From positions 119,075 to 183,074 of the forward strand of contig BGKB01000130.1 in assembly GCA_003116975.1 (NCBI GenBank): DNA of 64,000 bases, given 5' to 3'. The notes beneath the pieces are model-generated. The model saw nothing but the letters and a program-made list of their open reading frames with translations. It made no database searches and was not told the DNA's origin. The stretch is from Aurantiochytrium sp. KH105 (taxonomy: Eukaryota > Sar > Bigyra > Thraustochytrida > Thraustochytriidae). The position numbers were made by a program, and so were the translations under genes. Of this stretch, positions 47,175 to 56,954 are shown piece after piece (the stretch's first letter is position 1; each line of letters starts with the position of its first letter).

Positions 47175-48845
47175 TTATGAAATTTTCACCTCATCGCCAT
47201 TCTCGCGAAAGAGACGCGTGATGCGGCCGCAGCCCTTGGCATTTCCCTCACGGAAGATCAAAGGCCGTCCAATCTCAAGGTACTCGGCGCAATGCAAAAA
47301 CCTAAAGCGAACAAACACCTGCGAACCTGTACGCGCCAGCACTTCTTCGCCCTTGTCAGAAAGAATCTGTACAATGCGCGCCGACTGGCGCACGCCCGCA
47401 AGGTGAATGAAGGGGGAGTATCCGCGATCGATGGTTGTCGAGTGATGCAATACCTTGACATCCGCTTCGAACTCCCAGACCGTTTGTGCTAGAGCGGCGG
47501 CATGGTCAGGTTCGCCGACGCCCACCATGCCCTTGCGAAAAGAGTCGCGCTTGAGCGTAGTACGCCCCACCGACTTGACCGCAAGCGTAGCGTGCTGGCC
47601 CTCAAAGGCAGCCTGCGAAGGCACACACTGACGATGGATCGAACGAATCACAACCTGCCGAAAACTACCCGCCTTGTCAGGCCCAATCCAGATGCGTTGG
47701 CCCAAATGCGCCTCGCCGCGCGCCACTGTGCCGCCGACAACAATGCCAACGCCGGGAACGTTGAAAACATCGTCGAGCATAAAGTTGAGCGAGGTCGCCG
47801 CCGACTGCGCCGCCGAAATAGCCACACCATTTGCTGCAGCCGGGGTCTGGGGGGTCATTGCAACGCCGTCATCGCCAAGCGGAGACACAACAATGGCGCC
47901 GCCCTCGCCGTCGGCAGGACCAGCTTTGGCCTCCTCGTCATCGTCGTCGGCGTTTCGGGCAAGATCGTCCTTCTTTCCAGTCGTCTTCGTGTCCCCGTCA
48001 CCCTCGAGTGAGGGCGTTGGCTTCCCCAAAGAGGGCGAAGTTCGAGACTTGCGAAGAGCCATACGTTTGATGAACTCGCGCAAAAGGTCCATGTGTTGGC
48101 CCGTCACGCTCGACACCTCGAAAACCGGGGCCAGAGCGACCTGATTGGTGTCCATGCACTTGATGGCACCGTCCAAGTCGCTCTCCTCACGGACGTAGAA
48201 CCCTCGTCGCCCGGCACGCTTCAGTATGCGTCTAATTCGCATCTGCGTCTCGCGAAGAACATTCTCCGGGACCATATCAATCTTGGTCTCGACAATGAAG
48301 AAGGGAATGCGAAGTGCGCAGCAAAGGCCAACGTGTTCGCGAGTCATGCGCTGAATGCCGCGCTCCGCGCCGATAACGACCATGGCACAGTCCGGATTCA
48401 TGGCTGTGAGCCCGTAGATCGACGACTTGAGGTACTTTTCGTGTCCGCACAGGTCTACGAGCGTCACGCGATGGGTTGCCTTGGAGGCTACTTCGTAGAA
48501 ATCCTTATTATGGCTCTTGCGCGCAGCTTCGACGGACTGGCTCGCCGGCATGATCTGTTCACCCTCACGGTATCCAAGCAAGGCCAGCGCTACTGACGAT
48601 GTCTGGCCTCGCTTCAGCTCATGCTGATGGCGGAGCACAAAGGACCGCGCTTTGCCGCGTCCATCGTCGAGCATGCCTCGCGTCAGGCACCCCACGAGCG
48701 TCGACTTGCCCGCATCTACGTTGCCGAGCATCGCCGCGCGAAAGTCCCTCGTTTCCGCGAAACCCCGCTGCGCAGCCGCTCCTCCCGCCGCCGTTTTGCC
48801 CGCTGCTGCCTTCGCCTCCGTCGTCGTCGTCGTCGCCGCCGCCGC

Positions 48846-48892
<47 letters not shown>

Positions 48893-48941
48893 CCGCAGCC
48901 TCGCCACTCTCGGCCGCCGCCGCCGCCGCGAGCGACGCCAT
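47175..48941 (-). CDS. GTPBP1/GTPBP2-like translational GTPase
   Basis: A 588-residue protein from the first ATG at 48941. An N-terminal low-complexity tail (1-58) contains a (Thr-Ala)n dipeptide run encoded by a GCCGTC hexanucleotide repeat. The G domain has G1 GNVDAGKST (73-81), a switch region with RHQHELKRGQTSSVALALLGY (typical of GTPBP1/2), G3 DLCGHEKYLK and G4 TKID in FFIVETKIDMV. A Gly/Asp-rich insert (near 325-390) precedes the domain II beta-barrel with FNVPGVGIVVGGTVARGEAHLGQRIWIGPD and the domain III end. GTPBP1/2 are EF-Tu/eEF1A-like factors linked to ribosome rescue and mRNA exosome decay in animals. All four G motifs are intact. It is followed, same strand, by COG1 upstream. Confidence 0.92.
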
Positions 48942-49883
48942 GCTCGACGGCCTCGCGGTCTCCTGCGCTCGCGCCGCTCGCGCTCTGCCTCGCGCTGCGC
49001 TCTGCTGCGCTCTGCTCCGCTCTGCTCTGCTCTTTTCTGCTCTGCCTCGATGTTGCCGCGCTCGAAGATCCGCTTCGAGTCCTCCTCCGGATCGGGGTTT
49101 GCAATTCCGCGCACGCACCTCGCCGCGCGCGCCGCTCCCACCCGACGCAGGATCATTTCCAATATTATCCAAATATATAGGCCCCTGGGTCCGGTACCGC
49201 TGGAGACGACGGCCTCGGGTTCCGGAACGGTTTTGGAACGGGTCCGGGAGTTTTATGCCGTGGTTCTTCGACACTTCTTCGCTGCGTGTGTGGCGCTGAT
49301 GTGGGGGGCTTTTGGCCGTGGCGGCGACGCGGTGAGTTGCGGGAATGGGGAGAGGGGACGAGAGAGAGAACTGGCCAGAGGCTGGGTGACTGGTGGCTGG
49401 CAGAGATCTCGGTCGCGGAACTGTTCCTTCTGGCAGGCTGGACTACGGATGGCTAGCAGTTATGTTTCAATGAATCAAAAACTGTCATTCTGATTTATGT
49501 TAGGGCCTAACGTTGTTCTACATCGCCACTGCCATTTGTCAGCGTTGGTGAGAGGACATAGCAGGTATGATGGTCCTACTGTGACACATCATACCCAAAA
49601 AGAAAGGCGTCGCGCGGCGCGTGTTCGTTTGAGGGCGCTTCCCGTTTTCCAATTCGTGCTAACTTGGCGACTTGTTTCGGTGATGCGTTGGAAGGAACCA
49701 AGGTTTTTACGACATGGAACAAGGCAGTACCACGATCCATTGTTGCATGGACAGAACAGCGCGGCACCGAGCTTGCCCTCTGGAAGAATTTTCCAGCCAA
49801 AAGAAAGCTTCTGAGACGCGGCCAATATTTACTCCTTTCTCTTCCTTCGCTGCCAGCCCGAGGGCGAACTTTGACTTATGTGC
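48942..49883. other. GTPBP1-like leader and COG1 3' region
   Basis: GTPBP1-like leader with CTCTGCTCCG-type short repeats near 49000-49050, then intergenic DNA. The GTPBP frame is open upstream from a non-ATG codon at 49274. No gene recognised. Confidence 0.45.
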
Positions 49884-52800
49884 TCAACGGTTCAGCCACG
49901 AAGAGGCCTGCGAGAAGAGATTGCTGCCGACCTGCCCAATGGACTTGAGCGCAGCGGCAGCTTCCACAGAAGCTGTCGTGGATGAACCTGGAGAAGAGCC
50001 CGACGAGGAAGTTCCCGAGCCCTGTGCGGTCGGAGAAGCCAGCGTACGAGACGATGTTCGCTTGCGATGCGACGCTAGACGGCTGTGCATGGAGCGGATG
50101 TTTGAGGGGATCGGAAGCAGCGGAATGCGCGGCAGTGTTTGCGTTGGAAGATAACCGAGATGCAGCAAGTTGTTGGTGTCGTACACAGAGGTGGCCGGGG
50201 AATCCTGAGGATCGCCAGCACTCTCAAAGGCATACTCTGAAGTCGCTGTCCATGTTTTCGCAGCCCGCGCCTTCACCATGAGACTCGGTCCAAAGAGAAG
50301 CGCATTGCGTTCCCGATACACCTTGATGCGCGCCAAGAGTTGTGACTCCTGCAAGGTCCAATTCACCGTGTCCACATGGATATCCACCAGTCGCTCCATG
50401 AGACTTGGAAGCGCGTTGGATTCTTCCTGGTCCTGGTCGACGAGAAGGAGCCACTCGAACCAGTGAAGGTCAAAGATTGTCTGGAGAGCCGCCGGCTCGT
50501 TCTCGCTGCTCGCCGTACGATCGACATGCGTCTCATAAGCCTCCTGAACAAGCTTCAGAGCACCATGCGCAAGTCGAAGCACAGCGCGCTCACTCGACGC
50601 GCAAAACTTTTCCGCCGCCGCATCAAGGTACTCACGTCGGGGCGAGGCCATTTCCAGGAGACCCACAAGGTCGTCAATGCTCTGTGCCAGCACCGAGCCC
50701 GACGAGACGAAGCGCGAATCGCCAACAAGCCGGATTTGTTTCGACAGTAGAAACGAAAAGAGCGCCACACCAGGTGAAACGGCGCCAGGAAGATCGATGG
50801 TGTCTTCGTCGTCCAAATCGAAGTCATCGTCTCCCACGCCATCCTCTTCCTCTTCGTCGTCGTCCTTGAAGTGCACGGGAATGCGCTCCCAGCCACTGTG
50901 CAGCACGGCCCAGTCGCGAGCGTTGCTCCAATCCTGCGCGTCGAGGGAAGCACGGAGCACTCCACAGCTCATTGACAGAGAAGCGTCTGCCCACACCTGG
51001 TGCACATTCGACGTCAGTGTGGCCAGCTCCTCTGCAAGCCGCGTTTGTGCGTCTACATCGAGCAAGCCTGCCAAAGCATCGCCCACGAGGAGACCCTCTG
51101 CGATACGAGCGAGAAAGAGTGTGCGTTTGAGAGCGGCAAAGACGGCCTCATTGTGCGAGTCCTGGGCGTTGTTCTCTCCCAAAGCGCTCACTGTTGTGCC
51201 AAACACGTTCACGGAGTCAGCCAGTTCCTTACGCAGACCATCAATGAGCCCCGCGAGAGTTAGCTTGGCGAGGCCATTCAGCTTGGTCTCAATTTTGGTC
51301 GTGTCAACGACCAGCGCCGCCCGACGTTCGAGCAGTTCGGTCACACTCGAGCTGAAAACGTGGAGGAGGACAACAGCAGCGCCAGCTCGATCCACAGCAT
51401 TTTCTGACATTATGCGTTCGCCAAGTTTTTGATACAGCCTCTCATCCTCGTCAAGGTCATCTTCGTCATCTACAGTCTCGCCATCACCGTCGCCCATCTC
51501 GTTTGACTCTGGTCCCGAGATGGACTGCTTCGACCCCGATCGAACGTAGGTGCCTTCCGGACCTTGGTCCGAAGCGACGCGAACGTCCGTGATGAGGTCA
51601 TTTTCTGCAGAGGCGAGGAGTGTCCGGTGCGTCCCGCGCTCAAGCGTAGCGCATATGGATGAGAATTCAACCTCGAGGAGATCCGCGGCCCGATCAACAA
51701 TGGCTTCGCCGAACATCATGGGGTACAGAAAGAGGTCCTTTGATGCATCTGACCATAGCGTGGCGTCAATGCAAGCGTGGGCAGCGGCGCGCCAGGTGTC
51801 CACATCGAGCTCCGACGCAGCGTCCGTAGAGGCCCCACCGCTCACTTCAATGTCAATTACGCGCTTCTGCACCTGTGCCAGAGCCTGAATGTCGTGCACA
51901 CGCGCGAGAATCTTGCCAGCAGCACGCGCCACCTCCTCGCCTCTTGCCTGAACCCACGCCGTTACGGATTTCTGCACGAGTTCCGGGTCCACTTGACCCA
52001 CCAAGCGCGATCCAGAAATGTAAAGGTCTGCCATGTCTACGATTGTCTGCTGCATGATGGTGAGGCTGCGCTCCAACGCCGCAGGCGCCTTATCTTGGAG
52101 CGTACGCAGGAGAGCCCTCTTTCTTGCATCGAGAAGACGGCCCACGCTCTGCGCAGCAGTTGCATCTCCAAGAACGATTACAGCACGAATTGCACCACAT
52201 GTCGTGTCCAAGTTTAGATCCTCGCTCTCGAGGAGTGCTCGTGCCTCGAGGAGGATGCGCTGACGCGCCTCCTGCACGAGCGACCAATGCGAGCGTAGAA
52301 AGGGGTAAATTTCCCAGACGGATCGAAGCGCTCCGTTTGCCACAGTTTCGCTTCCTCGGGCTTGCGCTGCTGTAGAGCGAAGATCTGAAAACTGAGCGGG
52401 GTCGAGACCGAGGGCAGCAAATGCATTGTCGTCTGCGGCGTGATTGAGCGCATGCGACGCTCCCGCGTCGTCCGCTGCAGGGGGCTTGGGAAGGCTGTGA
52501 TATGCTTGTTCCGCCGCGACAAAGGTATCGCAGGCTTTCCAGAGATGCTGAGAGTCGATCGACTCCCAGATATTTACAGCAGCCAGAGTCAGGATGTCGG
52601 CGGCTGCAAGTTGCGCATCAAGCGCGTCACCTTCCTCTGGTCCCGTTTCCCCCTCGCTTGCGCCTTGCTCTGATGCGCTGTGATTTGCTGCTGGGGTCGA
52701 CGCGCCTACCTGGTCGGCTCCCGCGGACTCGAGCATGCTGCCCTGCACGAGGGCCCGGCTTGTGTCTTCGACATGGGCGACGATGCTCTTGAACTCTTCC

Positions 52801-53006
52801 ACGGTCCTGTCCATGCCCACGATGGCGTCAGCAGAGTCGATCAGGTCATGGTACCTGTCGCTGATCAGGCTGCGCAGCTCGCCTCGTTTTTCGTCCACGC
52901 GGCCCTGCACATCCTCGAGCGCGACCCACACGCGGTCTGCGCCCCAGTTTTCGTACAGGTAGCCCACGCCGCGGTATTCGTGCACGGTCGTGCCCGACGA
53001 CGCCAT
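49884..53006 (-). CDS. COG1: Conserved oligomeric Golgi complex subunit 1
   Basis: A 1040-residue protein from the ATG at 53006 (human COG1 is 980). The frame is open further upstream through a 9-bp repeat that encodes RQA units, judged to be leader. The N-terminal helix-rich signature ALEDVQGRVDEKRGELRSLISDRYHDLIDSADAIVGMDRTVEEFKSIVAHVE is that of COG1/Vps51-family subunits. The rest is helical, as expected of CATCHR-type tethers, with acidic linkers (DDEDDLDEDE near 590-600; DDDEEEEDGVGDDDFDLDDED). LLEARALLES, DARKRALLRTLQDKAPAALERSLTIMQQTIVDMADLYI and the C-terminal FNLHWFEWLL-like segment fit. COG1 organises lobe A/B contacts in the complex that tethers intra-Golgi retrograde vesicles. 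A Ser-rich C-tail follows. Head-to-head with the V-ATPase c-like gene. Confidence 0.85.
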   Translation of the reverse strand: MASSGTTVHEYRGVGYLYENWGADRVWVALEDVQGRVDEKRGELRSLISDRYHDLIDSADAIVGMDRTVEEFKSIVAHVEDTSRALVQGSMLESAGADQVGASTPAANHSASEQGASEGETGPEEGDALDAQLAAADILTLAAVNIWESIDSQHLWKACDTFVAAEQAYHSLPKPPAADDAGASHALNHAADDNAFAALGLDPAQFSDLRSTAAQARGSETVANGALRSVWEIYPFLRSHWSLVQEARQRILLEARALLESEDLNLDTTCGAIRAVIVLGDATAAQSVGRLLDARKRALLRTLQDKAPAALERSLTIMQQTIVDMADLYISGSRLVGQVDPELVQKSVTAWVQARGEEVARAAGKILARVHDIQALAQVQKRVIDIEVSGGASTDAASELDVDTWRAAAHACIDATLWSDASKDLFLYPMMFGEAIVDRAADLLEVEFSSICATLERGTHRTLLASAENDLITDVRVASDQGPEGTYVRSGSKQSISGPESNEMGDGDGETVDDEDDLDEDERLYQKLGERIMSENAVDRAGAAVVLLHVFSSSVTELLERRAALVVDTTKIETKLNGLAKLTLAGLIDGLRKELADSVNVFGTTVSALGENNAQDSHNEAVFAALKRTLFLARIAEGLLVGDALAGLLDVDAQTRLAEELATLTSNVHQVWADASLSMSCGVLRASLDAQDWSNARDWAVLHSGWERIPVHFKDDDEEEEDGVGDDDFDLDDEDTIDLPGAVSPGVALFSFLLSKQIRLVGDSRFVSSGSVLAQSIDDLVGLLEMASPRREYLDAAAEKFCASSERAVLRLAHGALKLVQEAYETHVDRTASSENEPAALQTIFDLHWFEWLLLVDQDQEESNALPSLMERLVDIHVDTVNWTLQESQLLARIKVYRERNALLFGPSLMVKARAAKTWTATSEYAFESAGDPQDSPATSVYDTNNLLHLGYLPTQTLPRIPLLPIPSNIRSMHSRLASHRKRTSSRTLASPTAQGSGTSSSGSSPGSSTTASVEAAAALKSIGQVGSNLFSQASSWLNR

Positions 53007-53499
53007 CTCGCCGCGCCCGCCGCCCGCCTGCCGCGCCTGCCGCGCCTGCCGCGCCTGCCGCGCCTGCCGCGTCTCGAGCTCCTTGGTTTCTTCTTCTTCG
53101 TTTGCTTCGTGCCAGCCTGCCTCCTTTACCTGCTCGCCCGAAACGTCCAAAACGTCTAACTTCTCGTAACCGATAGATCCTGGGTCTATGTAGGAGATCT
53201 TTCTTGCAAAACGCGAACGCGAGGGCTGACTTGGGTCGTGCGTGTTGAGGCGCGGCGTCCAGCTTCGCGCGTCCTGCACCAGGCTCGCGCGAGGTTTTGC
53301 GAGGAGAAGCAGAGCAGAGCATTTGAAGCTGCTTCGCTGAACTCGCGGTGACAACCCGCGGGAGACTCTACTCGACTCGACTCGACTCGGAACTTGCACG
53401 CACGACGCAAAGCGAAGCCAAGGTTTGGCTGGCCCTTCTGCTTCTTCGGAACCTCGTCTGCCCCGAGCAGTAGGTGTGTTGGAAAAGGATAACAGAATC
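53007..53499. other. Bidirectional region, COG1 / V-ATPase c-like
   Basis: 493 bp between divergent ATGs. It holds a 9-bp tandem repeat (CTGCCGCGC, about five copies, 53028-53072) in the COG1 leader and an ACTCG pentanucleotide run near 53370-53390. No other gene. Confidence 0.5.
53028..53072. repeat. 9-bp tandem repeat in COG1 leader
   Basis: About five copies of CTGCCGCGC ending about 22 bp upstream of the COG1 start codon. Confidence 0.8.
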
Positions 53500-54039
53500 A
53501 TGAGTGCGGCGATTGGAGCAGCGTTGGCCATTGCGCTTTCAGCGACAGGTTCCGCGGTGGGCTCCGCTTTTGGAGGCCAGGTTGCCATTGTGCAGAGATC
53601 AAGCGGGGGTTCCATGAGTGCTTTTATTCCCATTGTCATGGCAGGCGTAGTTGGCATCTACGGACTCATCACCTCCGTTTGCATTGCTGCGCAAGCTGCC
53701 TGCACAACGCACGATGAGGAAGCCGGGAGCCGTCTCTTGGGTGCTGGGCTGGCCATGGGAATTCCAGGACTCGTCTCGGGATGTGCTATTGGTCTCTTTT
53801 GCCGCTATCTGCTTGCAAATATCAACACTGGCGCGGGAGGCCCCACTCCGCCGGGCTATGCTCGAGTTCAAGACTCGGATGAGGGCGTAGAGAGTTCAAG
53901 CACGATTCGCAAGCCACAGATTGGACTTGACCCTCAAGCTCTTGTAAGCACGCCTGTGATTCTCGTGCTCATTTTCATCGAGGCTCTTGCCCTGTATGGC
54001 CTCATCGCATCGCTCGTCCTTACAGGCAAAAGTTGCTAA
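53500..54039 (+). CDS. V-ATPase proteolipid subunit c-like protein with extended TM3-TM4 loop
   Basis: A 179-residue, four-helix hairpin protein from the first ATG in frame (53500). TM1 is residues 3-25 (ALSATGSAVGSAFGG, compare the GAAYGTA-K-S-G motif), TM2 is 41-66 (IPIVMAGVVGIYGLITSV, the canonical IPVVMAGI-AIYGL), and TM3 is 78-104. A hydrophilic loop, 105-149, contains Gly/Pro, Asp/Glu and Ser. TM4 is 151-175 with the proton-carrying Glu161 in FIEALALYGLIASLVL. In ordinary subunit c the TM3-TM4 loop is about 15 residues, so there are roughly 30 extra here and the usual GDAGVR sequence is lost. The N-terminus is also short. It may be a diverged paralogue rather than the main c subunit. 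Convergent with the H+-pyrophosphatase gene, another vacuolar proton pump. Confidence 0.88.
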   Translation: MSAAIGAALAIALSATGSAVGSAFGGQVAIVQRSSGGSMSAFIPIVMAGVVGIYGLITSVCIAAQAACTTHDEEAGSRLLGAGLAMGIPGLVSGCAIGLFCRYLLANINTGAGGPTPPGYARVQDSDEGVESSSTIRKPQIGLDPQALVSTPVILVLIFIEALALYGLIASLVLTGKSC

Positions 54040-54380
54040 GATGTCTCGCGTGCAGACAGAAACCCATCGTGCGATCAGATTTCCATCGCTGCAACTTTTT
54101 TTCCTATGCAGCTCGCACAATTTCACAGACACAATGTCAGAAAATTTCGTACAAATTATTTTCAGTTTTTCACTCGAACGTCTACATACCGTCGACACAA
54201 CTTCTGCAAAGACAAAAAAGGAAAAGAGAAAGAGAAAAAAAAGAAGAAGGAACTTCTCCTTCGATGCAATTGAGAGGTTCTTTCATGTCGTTTGCCAGTC
54301 ATTGCTGCTTACATCAGCCCAAGCACAAGACGTCTACAACTAGGCTACTTACTACACTGTGAAGGTTTGAATTACTGTCT
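54040..54380. other. Convergent 3' region
   Basis: 341 bp between the proteolipid and pyrophosphatase stops, A-rich near 54210-54255. No gene seen. Confidence 0.45.
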
Positions 54381-56954
54381 TTAGCCGGTAAAAAGAGGAA
54401 TGAGGACGAGCGTGATCGTAGAGACCAACTTGATAAGCACGTGCAGAGCAGGTCCAGCCGTATCTTTGCAGGGATCGCCAACGGTATCGCCCGTGACAGC
54501 GGCCTTGTGAGCCTCGGAACCCTTGGAGTGCTGGAGCTCCAAAAGCTTCTTCGTGTTGTCCCAGGCACCACCTCCATTGTTGAGAAAGAGGGCCATGACA
54601 ATCCCCACAATGGTTGTGATCATGAGAAAGCCACCGAGCGCCTGGGCACCAAGCAAAGGCCTATCCATGTACCCTCCAACGATACGAAAGCCGACACCAA
54701 CGCCAATGGGCATGAGCGTCGTGAGCAAGCCGGGCTTGATCATCTTGCTGAGAGCCGCCTTGGACACGACATCAACGCAAACGCCGTACTGCGGCTTCTC
54801 CGTTCCGTCCAAAATGCCAGGGCGATCGCGGAACTGGCGACGGACCTCCTCCACAACCGTCTGCGCAGCAGAGCCCACAGCAGACATGGCCATGGCGGAG
54901 AAGCGAAAGACCATGGCTGCACCAAGAAAGCCTCCACAAAAGACCTCCGGTGTGGCAATGTCGACCACCTTGAACTCCAGACCGGTGTAGATTTCAACCT
55001 CATCCATGAAGGCTCGGAAGAGCAAAAAGGATGCCAGGGCAGCAGAGCCAACGGCAAAGCCCTTGGTCGTAGCCTTGGTGGTGTTGCCCGCCGAATCGAG
55101 GCGATCTGTGACGTCGCGCACACTCTCCGGCTGCCCACTCATCTCCACGATGCCGCCAGCATTATCGGCAATGGGTCCAAAGATATCCATGGCGAGAATG
55201 TACACCGCCGAAGAAAGCATGCCCATGGTCGCGACGGCGCTGCCAAAGAGACCGCCAATCGGCTCTCCCGCAGAGTTGACAAGACCCGAGGCGCTGCCGA
55301 GCCAAAAGGAAGCCAGAATGCTGGCGCACATGACGAGGGTGGGGAACATGACCGATTCCATACCGATGGCAAGTCCCGCAATCACATTCGTGGCGTGCCC
55401 TGCGTTGCTGGCAGCCGCAATGGACTTGACTGGACGGTATTCAAAATCCGTGTAGTACTGCGTGATGAGCACTTGTAAGTAGGCGCTCAGCATGCCCACG
55501 AGGCCGCAGAGAAAGAAGGAGAACCATGCCGAGGGCGCGGCCGCCGTGTAGAGCATCCAGCGCGTCGCGACAAAGAAACCAATCACGGCGAACGCCATGG
55601 CCACGTGGTAGCCCCTCTTCAAGATGGCGATGGGGTCTTCGAGGTTTCGCGCCGATGTCACCATCGTGTCTCCTTGGTCCGAAATGGTAAGAACGCCCAA
55701 GGTGCTAACGATGAGGTCAAAGGCGTGAATGAGCAGCGGGAAAAGCACAAAGCCGCGCGTCTCAGTGGCCGTCATGTCGCAGTCCATGGCAAGCGTGCCG
55801 CCCAGAACCATGGCCGAAATAATCTCGGCAGAGATACTCTCAAAGAGGTCAGCACCGCGGGCCGAGCAATCGCCAACGTTGTCACCGACCAAATCAGCAA
55901 TGACGGCAGGGTTACGTGGGTCATCTTCCGGGATGCCCTGCTCCACCTTGCCGACCAGATCGGCACCAACATCCGCAGCCTTTGTGAAGATACCGCCGCC
56001 CAGCTGCGAGAAGATTGCGACAAAGGAGCCGCCAAAACCAAAACCAATGAGCAAAACGGGCAGACGCGCGAAGGGAATGGCGCCGGGTTCTCCATCGACA
56101 CCCTCATAGACTGACGAGAGCATGATGAAGAGAAGAGAAATGCCGAGAACGACCAAAAGCACCACAATGAGGGCCGCGACGGCGCCAGAACGCAAGGCGA
56201 GCTGAATGGTGGCGTGGTACGAGCGCATTGCTGCGGCGGAGACACGCACATTGGCGCGAACAGAGGTCCAAAGGCCGACGTAGCCGGCGCAGGCCGAGCA
56301 CGCGGCGCCCAGCAAAAAGGAAACGCCCGTGAGCACCGCCAGGAGACTCTGATTCAGGGACTCCTGTCCCTTGGCAGGCCTGCGAAAGGCGTAGACGCCG
56401 AAAAGTAAAAAGGCCATGGGAAAGGCAAGCTTGAAGATGGTGCCGTAGACGCGCGCAAAGAAGCTGTCAGAGCCCTCGCGGATTGCCGAGGCGATGGAGC
56501 GCATTTCGGCCGGGCCCTCGTCCTGCAGCATCATCCAGTGAATCAGACTCCACACGACCACGATGGCACCAAGGCAGATGATCAAAATGGATCCCATGAC
56601 CATACCCTGAAAGAGTGCCACAAAGACAAGCGCGAAGCCGAGAACGCCCACGATGCTCCTGAGCAAGCCGGAGCGGGGCACCATGTCGAGGTTCAGGAGG
56701 ATGCTCTGGAGCGACTTGCGGCTTCGCGTCGATCCGCCGGACCTCCGCAAGTGCATGTGGGGCGCGAACTGTGCAGCGGCAGCATTGTTCGCCGAGGGTC
56801 CTCTGCTGCTCAGGCTGTTGCTGTTGCTCCCGCTGGAGCCGGCCGCGCCGGTGGGCGGCATCATGACCTCCACGTCATCGCCCACGGCCGAGCCTCCCGC
56901 GCCGGCGGCCCCGGCGGCGCCCTGCGCAGGCTTGCCGCCTCCGCCGGACAGCAT
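54381..56954 (-). CDS. Membrane H+-translocating pyrophosphatase, K+-independent type
   Basis: An 857-residue protein from the ATG at 56954. A Gly/Ala/Ser-rich hydrophilic N-tail of about 100 residues (longer than in plants) is followed by some 16 membrane helices. The pyrophosphate-site motifs are present: GGGIFTKAADVGADLVGKVEQGIPEDDPRNPAVIADLVGDNVGD, DNAGGIVEMSGQ and GDTVGDPCKDTAGPALHVLIKLVST. The selectivity position reads GNTTKATTKGFAVGSA; Lys there (instead of Ala) marks the K+-independent (type II) class. It hydrolyses cytosolic PPi to pump H+ into acidic compartments such as vacuoles or acidocalcisomes. A DC pair in DNVGDCSARGADLFES also fits type II enzymes. No loss of key Asp/Lys residues was noted. 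Confidence 0.95.
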   Translation of the reverse strand: MLSGGGGKPAQGAAGAAGAGGSAVGDDVEVMMPPTGAAGSSGSNSNSLSSRGPSANNAAAAQFAPHMHLRRSGGSTRSRKSLQSILLNLDMVPRSGLLRSIVGVLGFALVFVALFQGMVMGSILIICLGAIVVVWSLIHWMMLQDEGPAEMRSIASAIREGSDSFFARVYGTIFKLAFPMAFLLFGVYAFRRPAKGQESLNQSLLAVLTGVSFLLGAACSACAGYVGLWTSVRANVRVSAAAMRSYHATIQLALRSGAVAALIVVLLVVLGISLLFIMLSSVYEGVDGEPGAIPFARLPVLLIGFGFGGSFVAIFSQLGGGIFTKAADVGADLVGKVEQGIPEDDPRNPAVIADLVGDNVGDCSARGADLFESISAEIISAMVLGGTLAMDCDMTATETRGFVLFPLLIHAFDLIVSTLGVLTISDQGDTMVTSARNLEDPIAILKRGYHVAMAFAVIGFFVATRWMLYTAAAPSAWFSFFLCGLVGMLSAYLQVLITQYYTDFEYRPVKSIAAASNAGHATNVIAGLAIGMESVMFPTLVMCASILASFWLGSASGLVNSAGEPIGGLFGSAVATMGMLSSAVYILAMDIFGPIADNAGGIVEMSGQPESVRDVTDRLDSAGNTTKATTKGFAVGSAALASFLLFRAFMDEVEIYTGLEFKVVDIATPEVFCGGFLGAAMVFRFSAMAMSAVGSAAQTVVEEVRRQFRDRPGILDGTEKPQYGVCVDVVSKAALSKMIKPGLLTTLMPIGVGVGFRIVGGYMDRPLLGAQALGGFLMITTIVGIVMALFLNNGGGAWDNTKKLLELQHSKGSEAHKAAVTGDTVGDPCKDTAGPALHVLIKLVSTITLVLIPLFTG

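Noticed and set aside
49884..53657. Longer COG1 start upstream of 53006
   Set aside because: Extra residues are low-complexity with an RQA repeat from a 9-bp microsatellite; COG1 homology begins right after the 53006 ATG.
54441..55478. 345-residue + strand ORF opposite the H+-PPase
   Set aside because: Shadow of the pyrophosphatase; composition is not protein-like and it has no motif.
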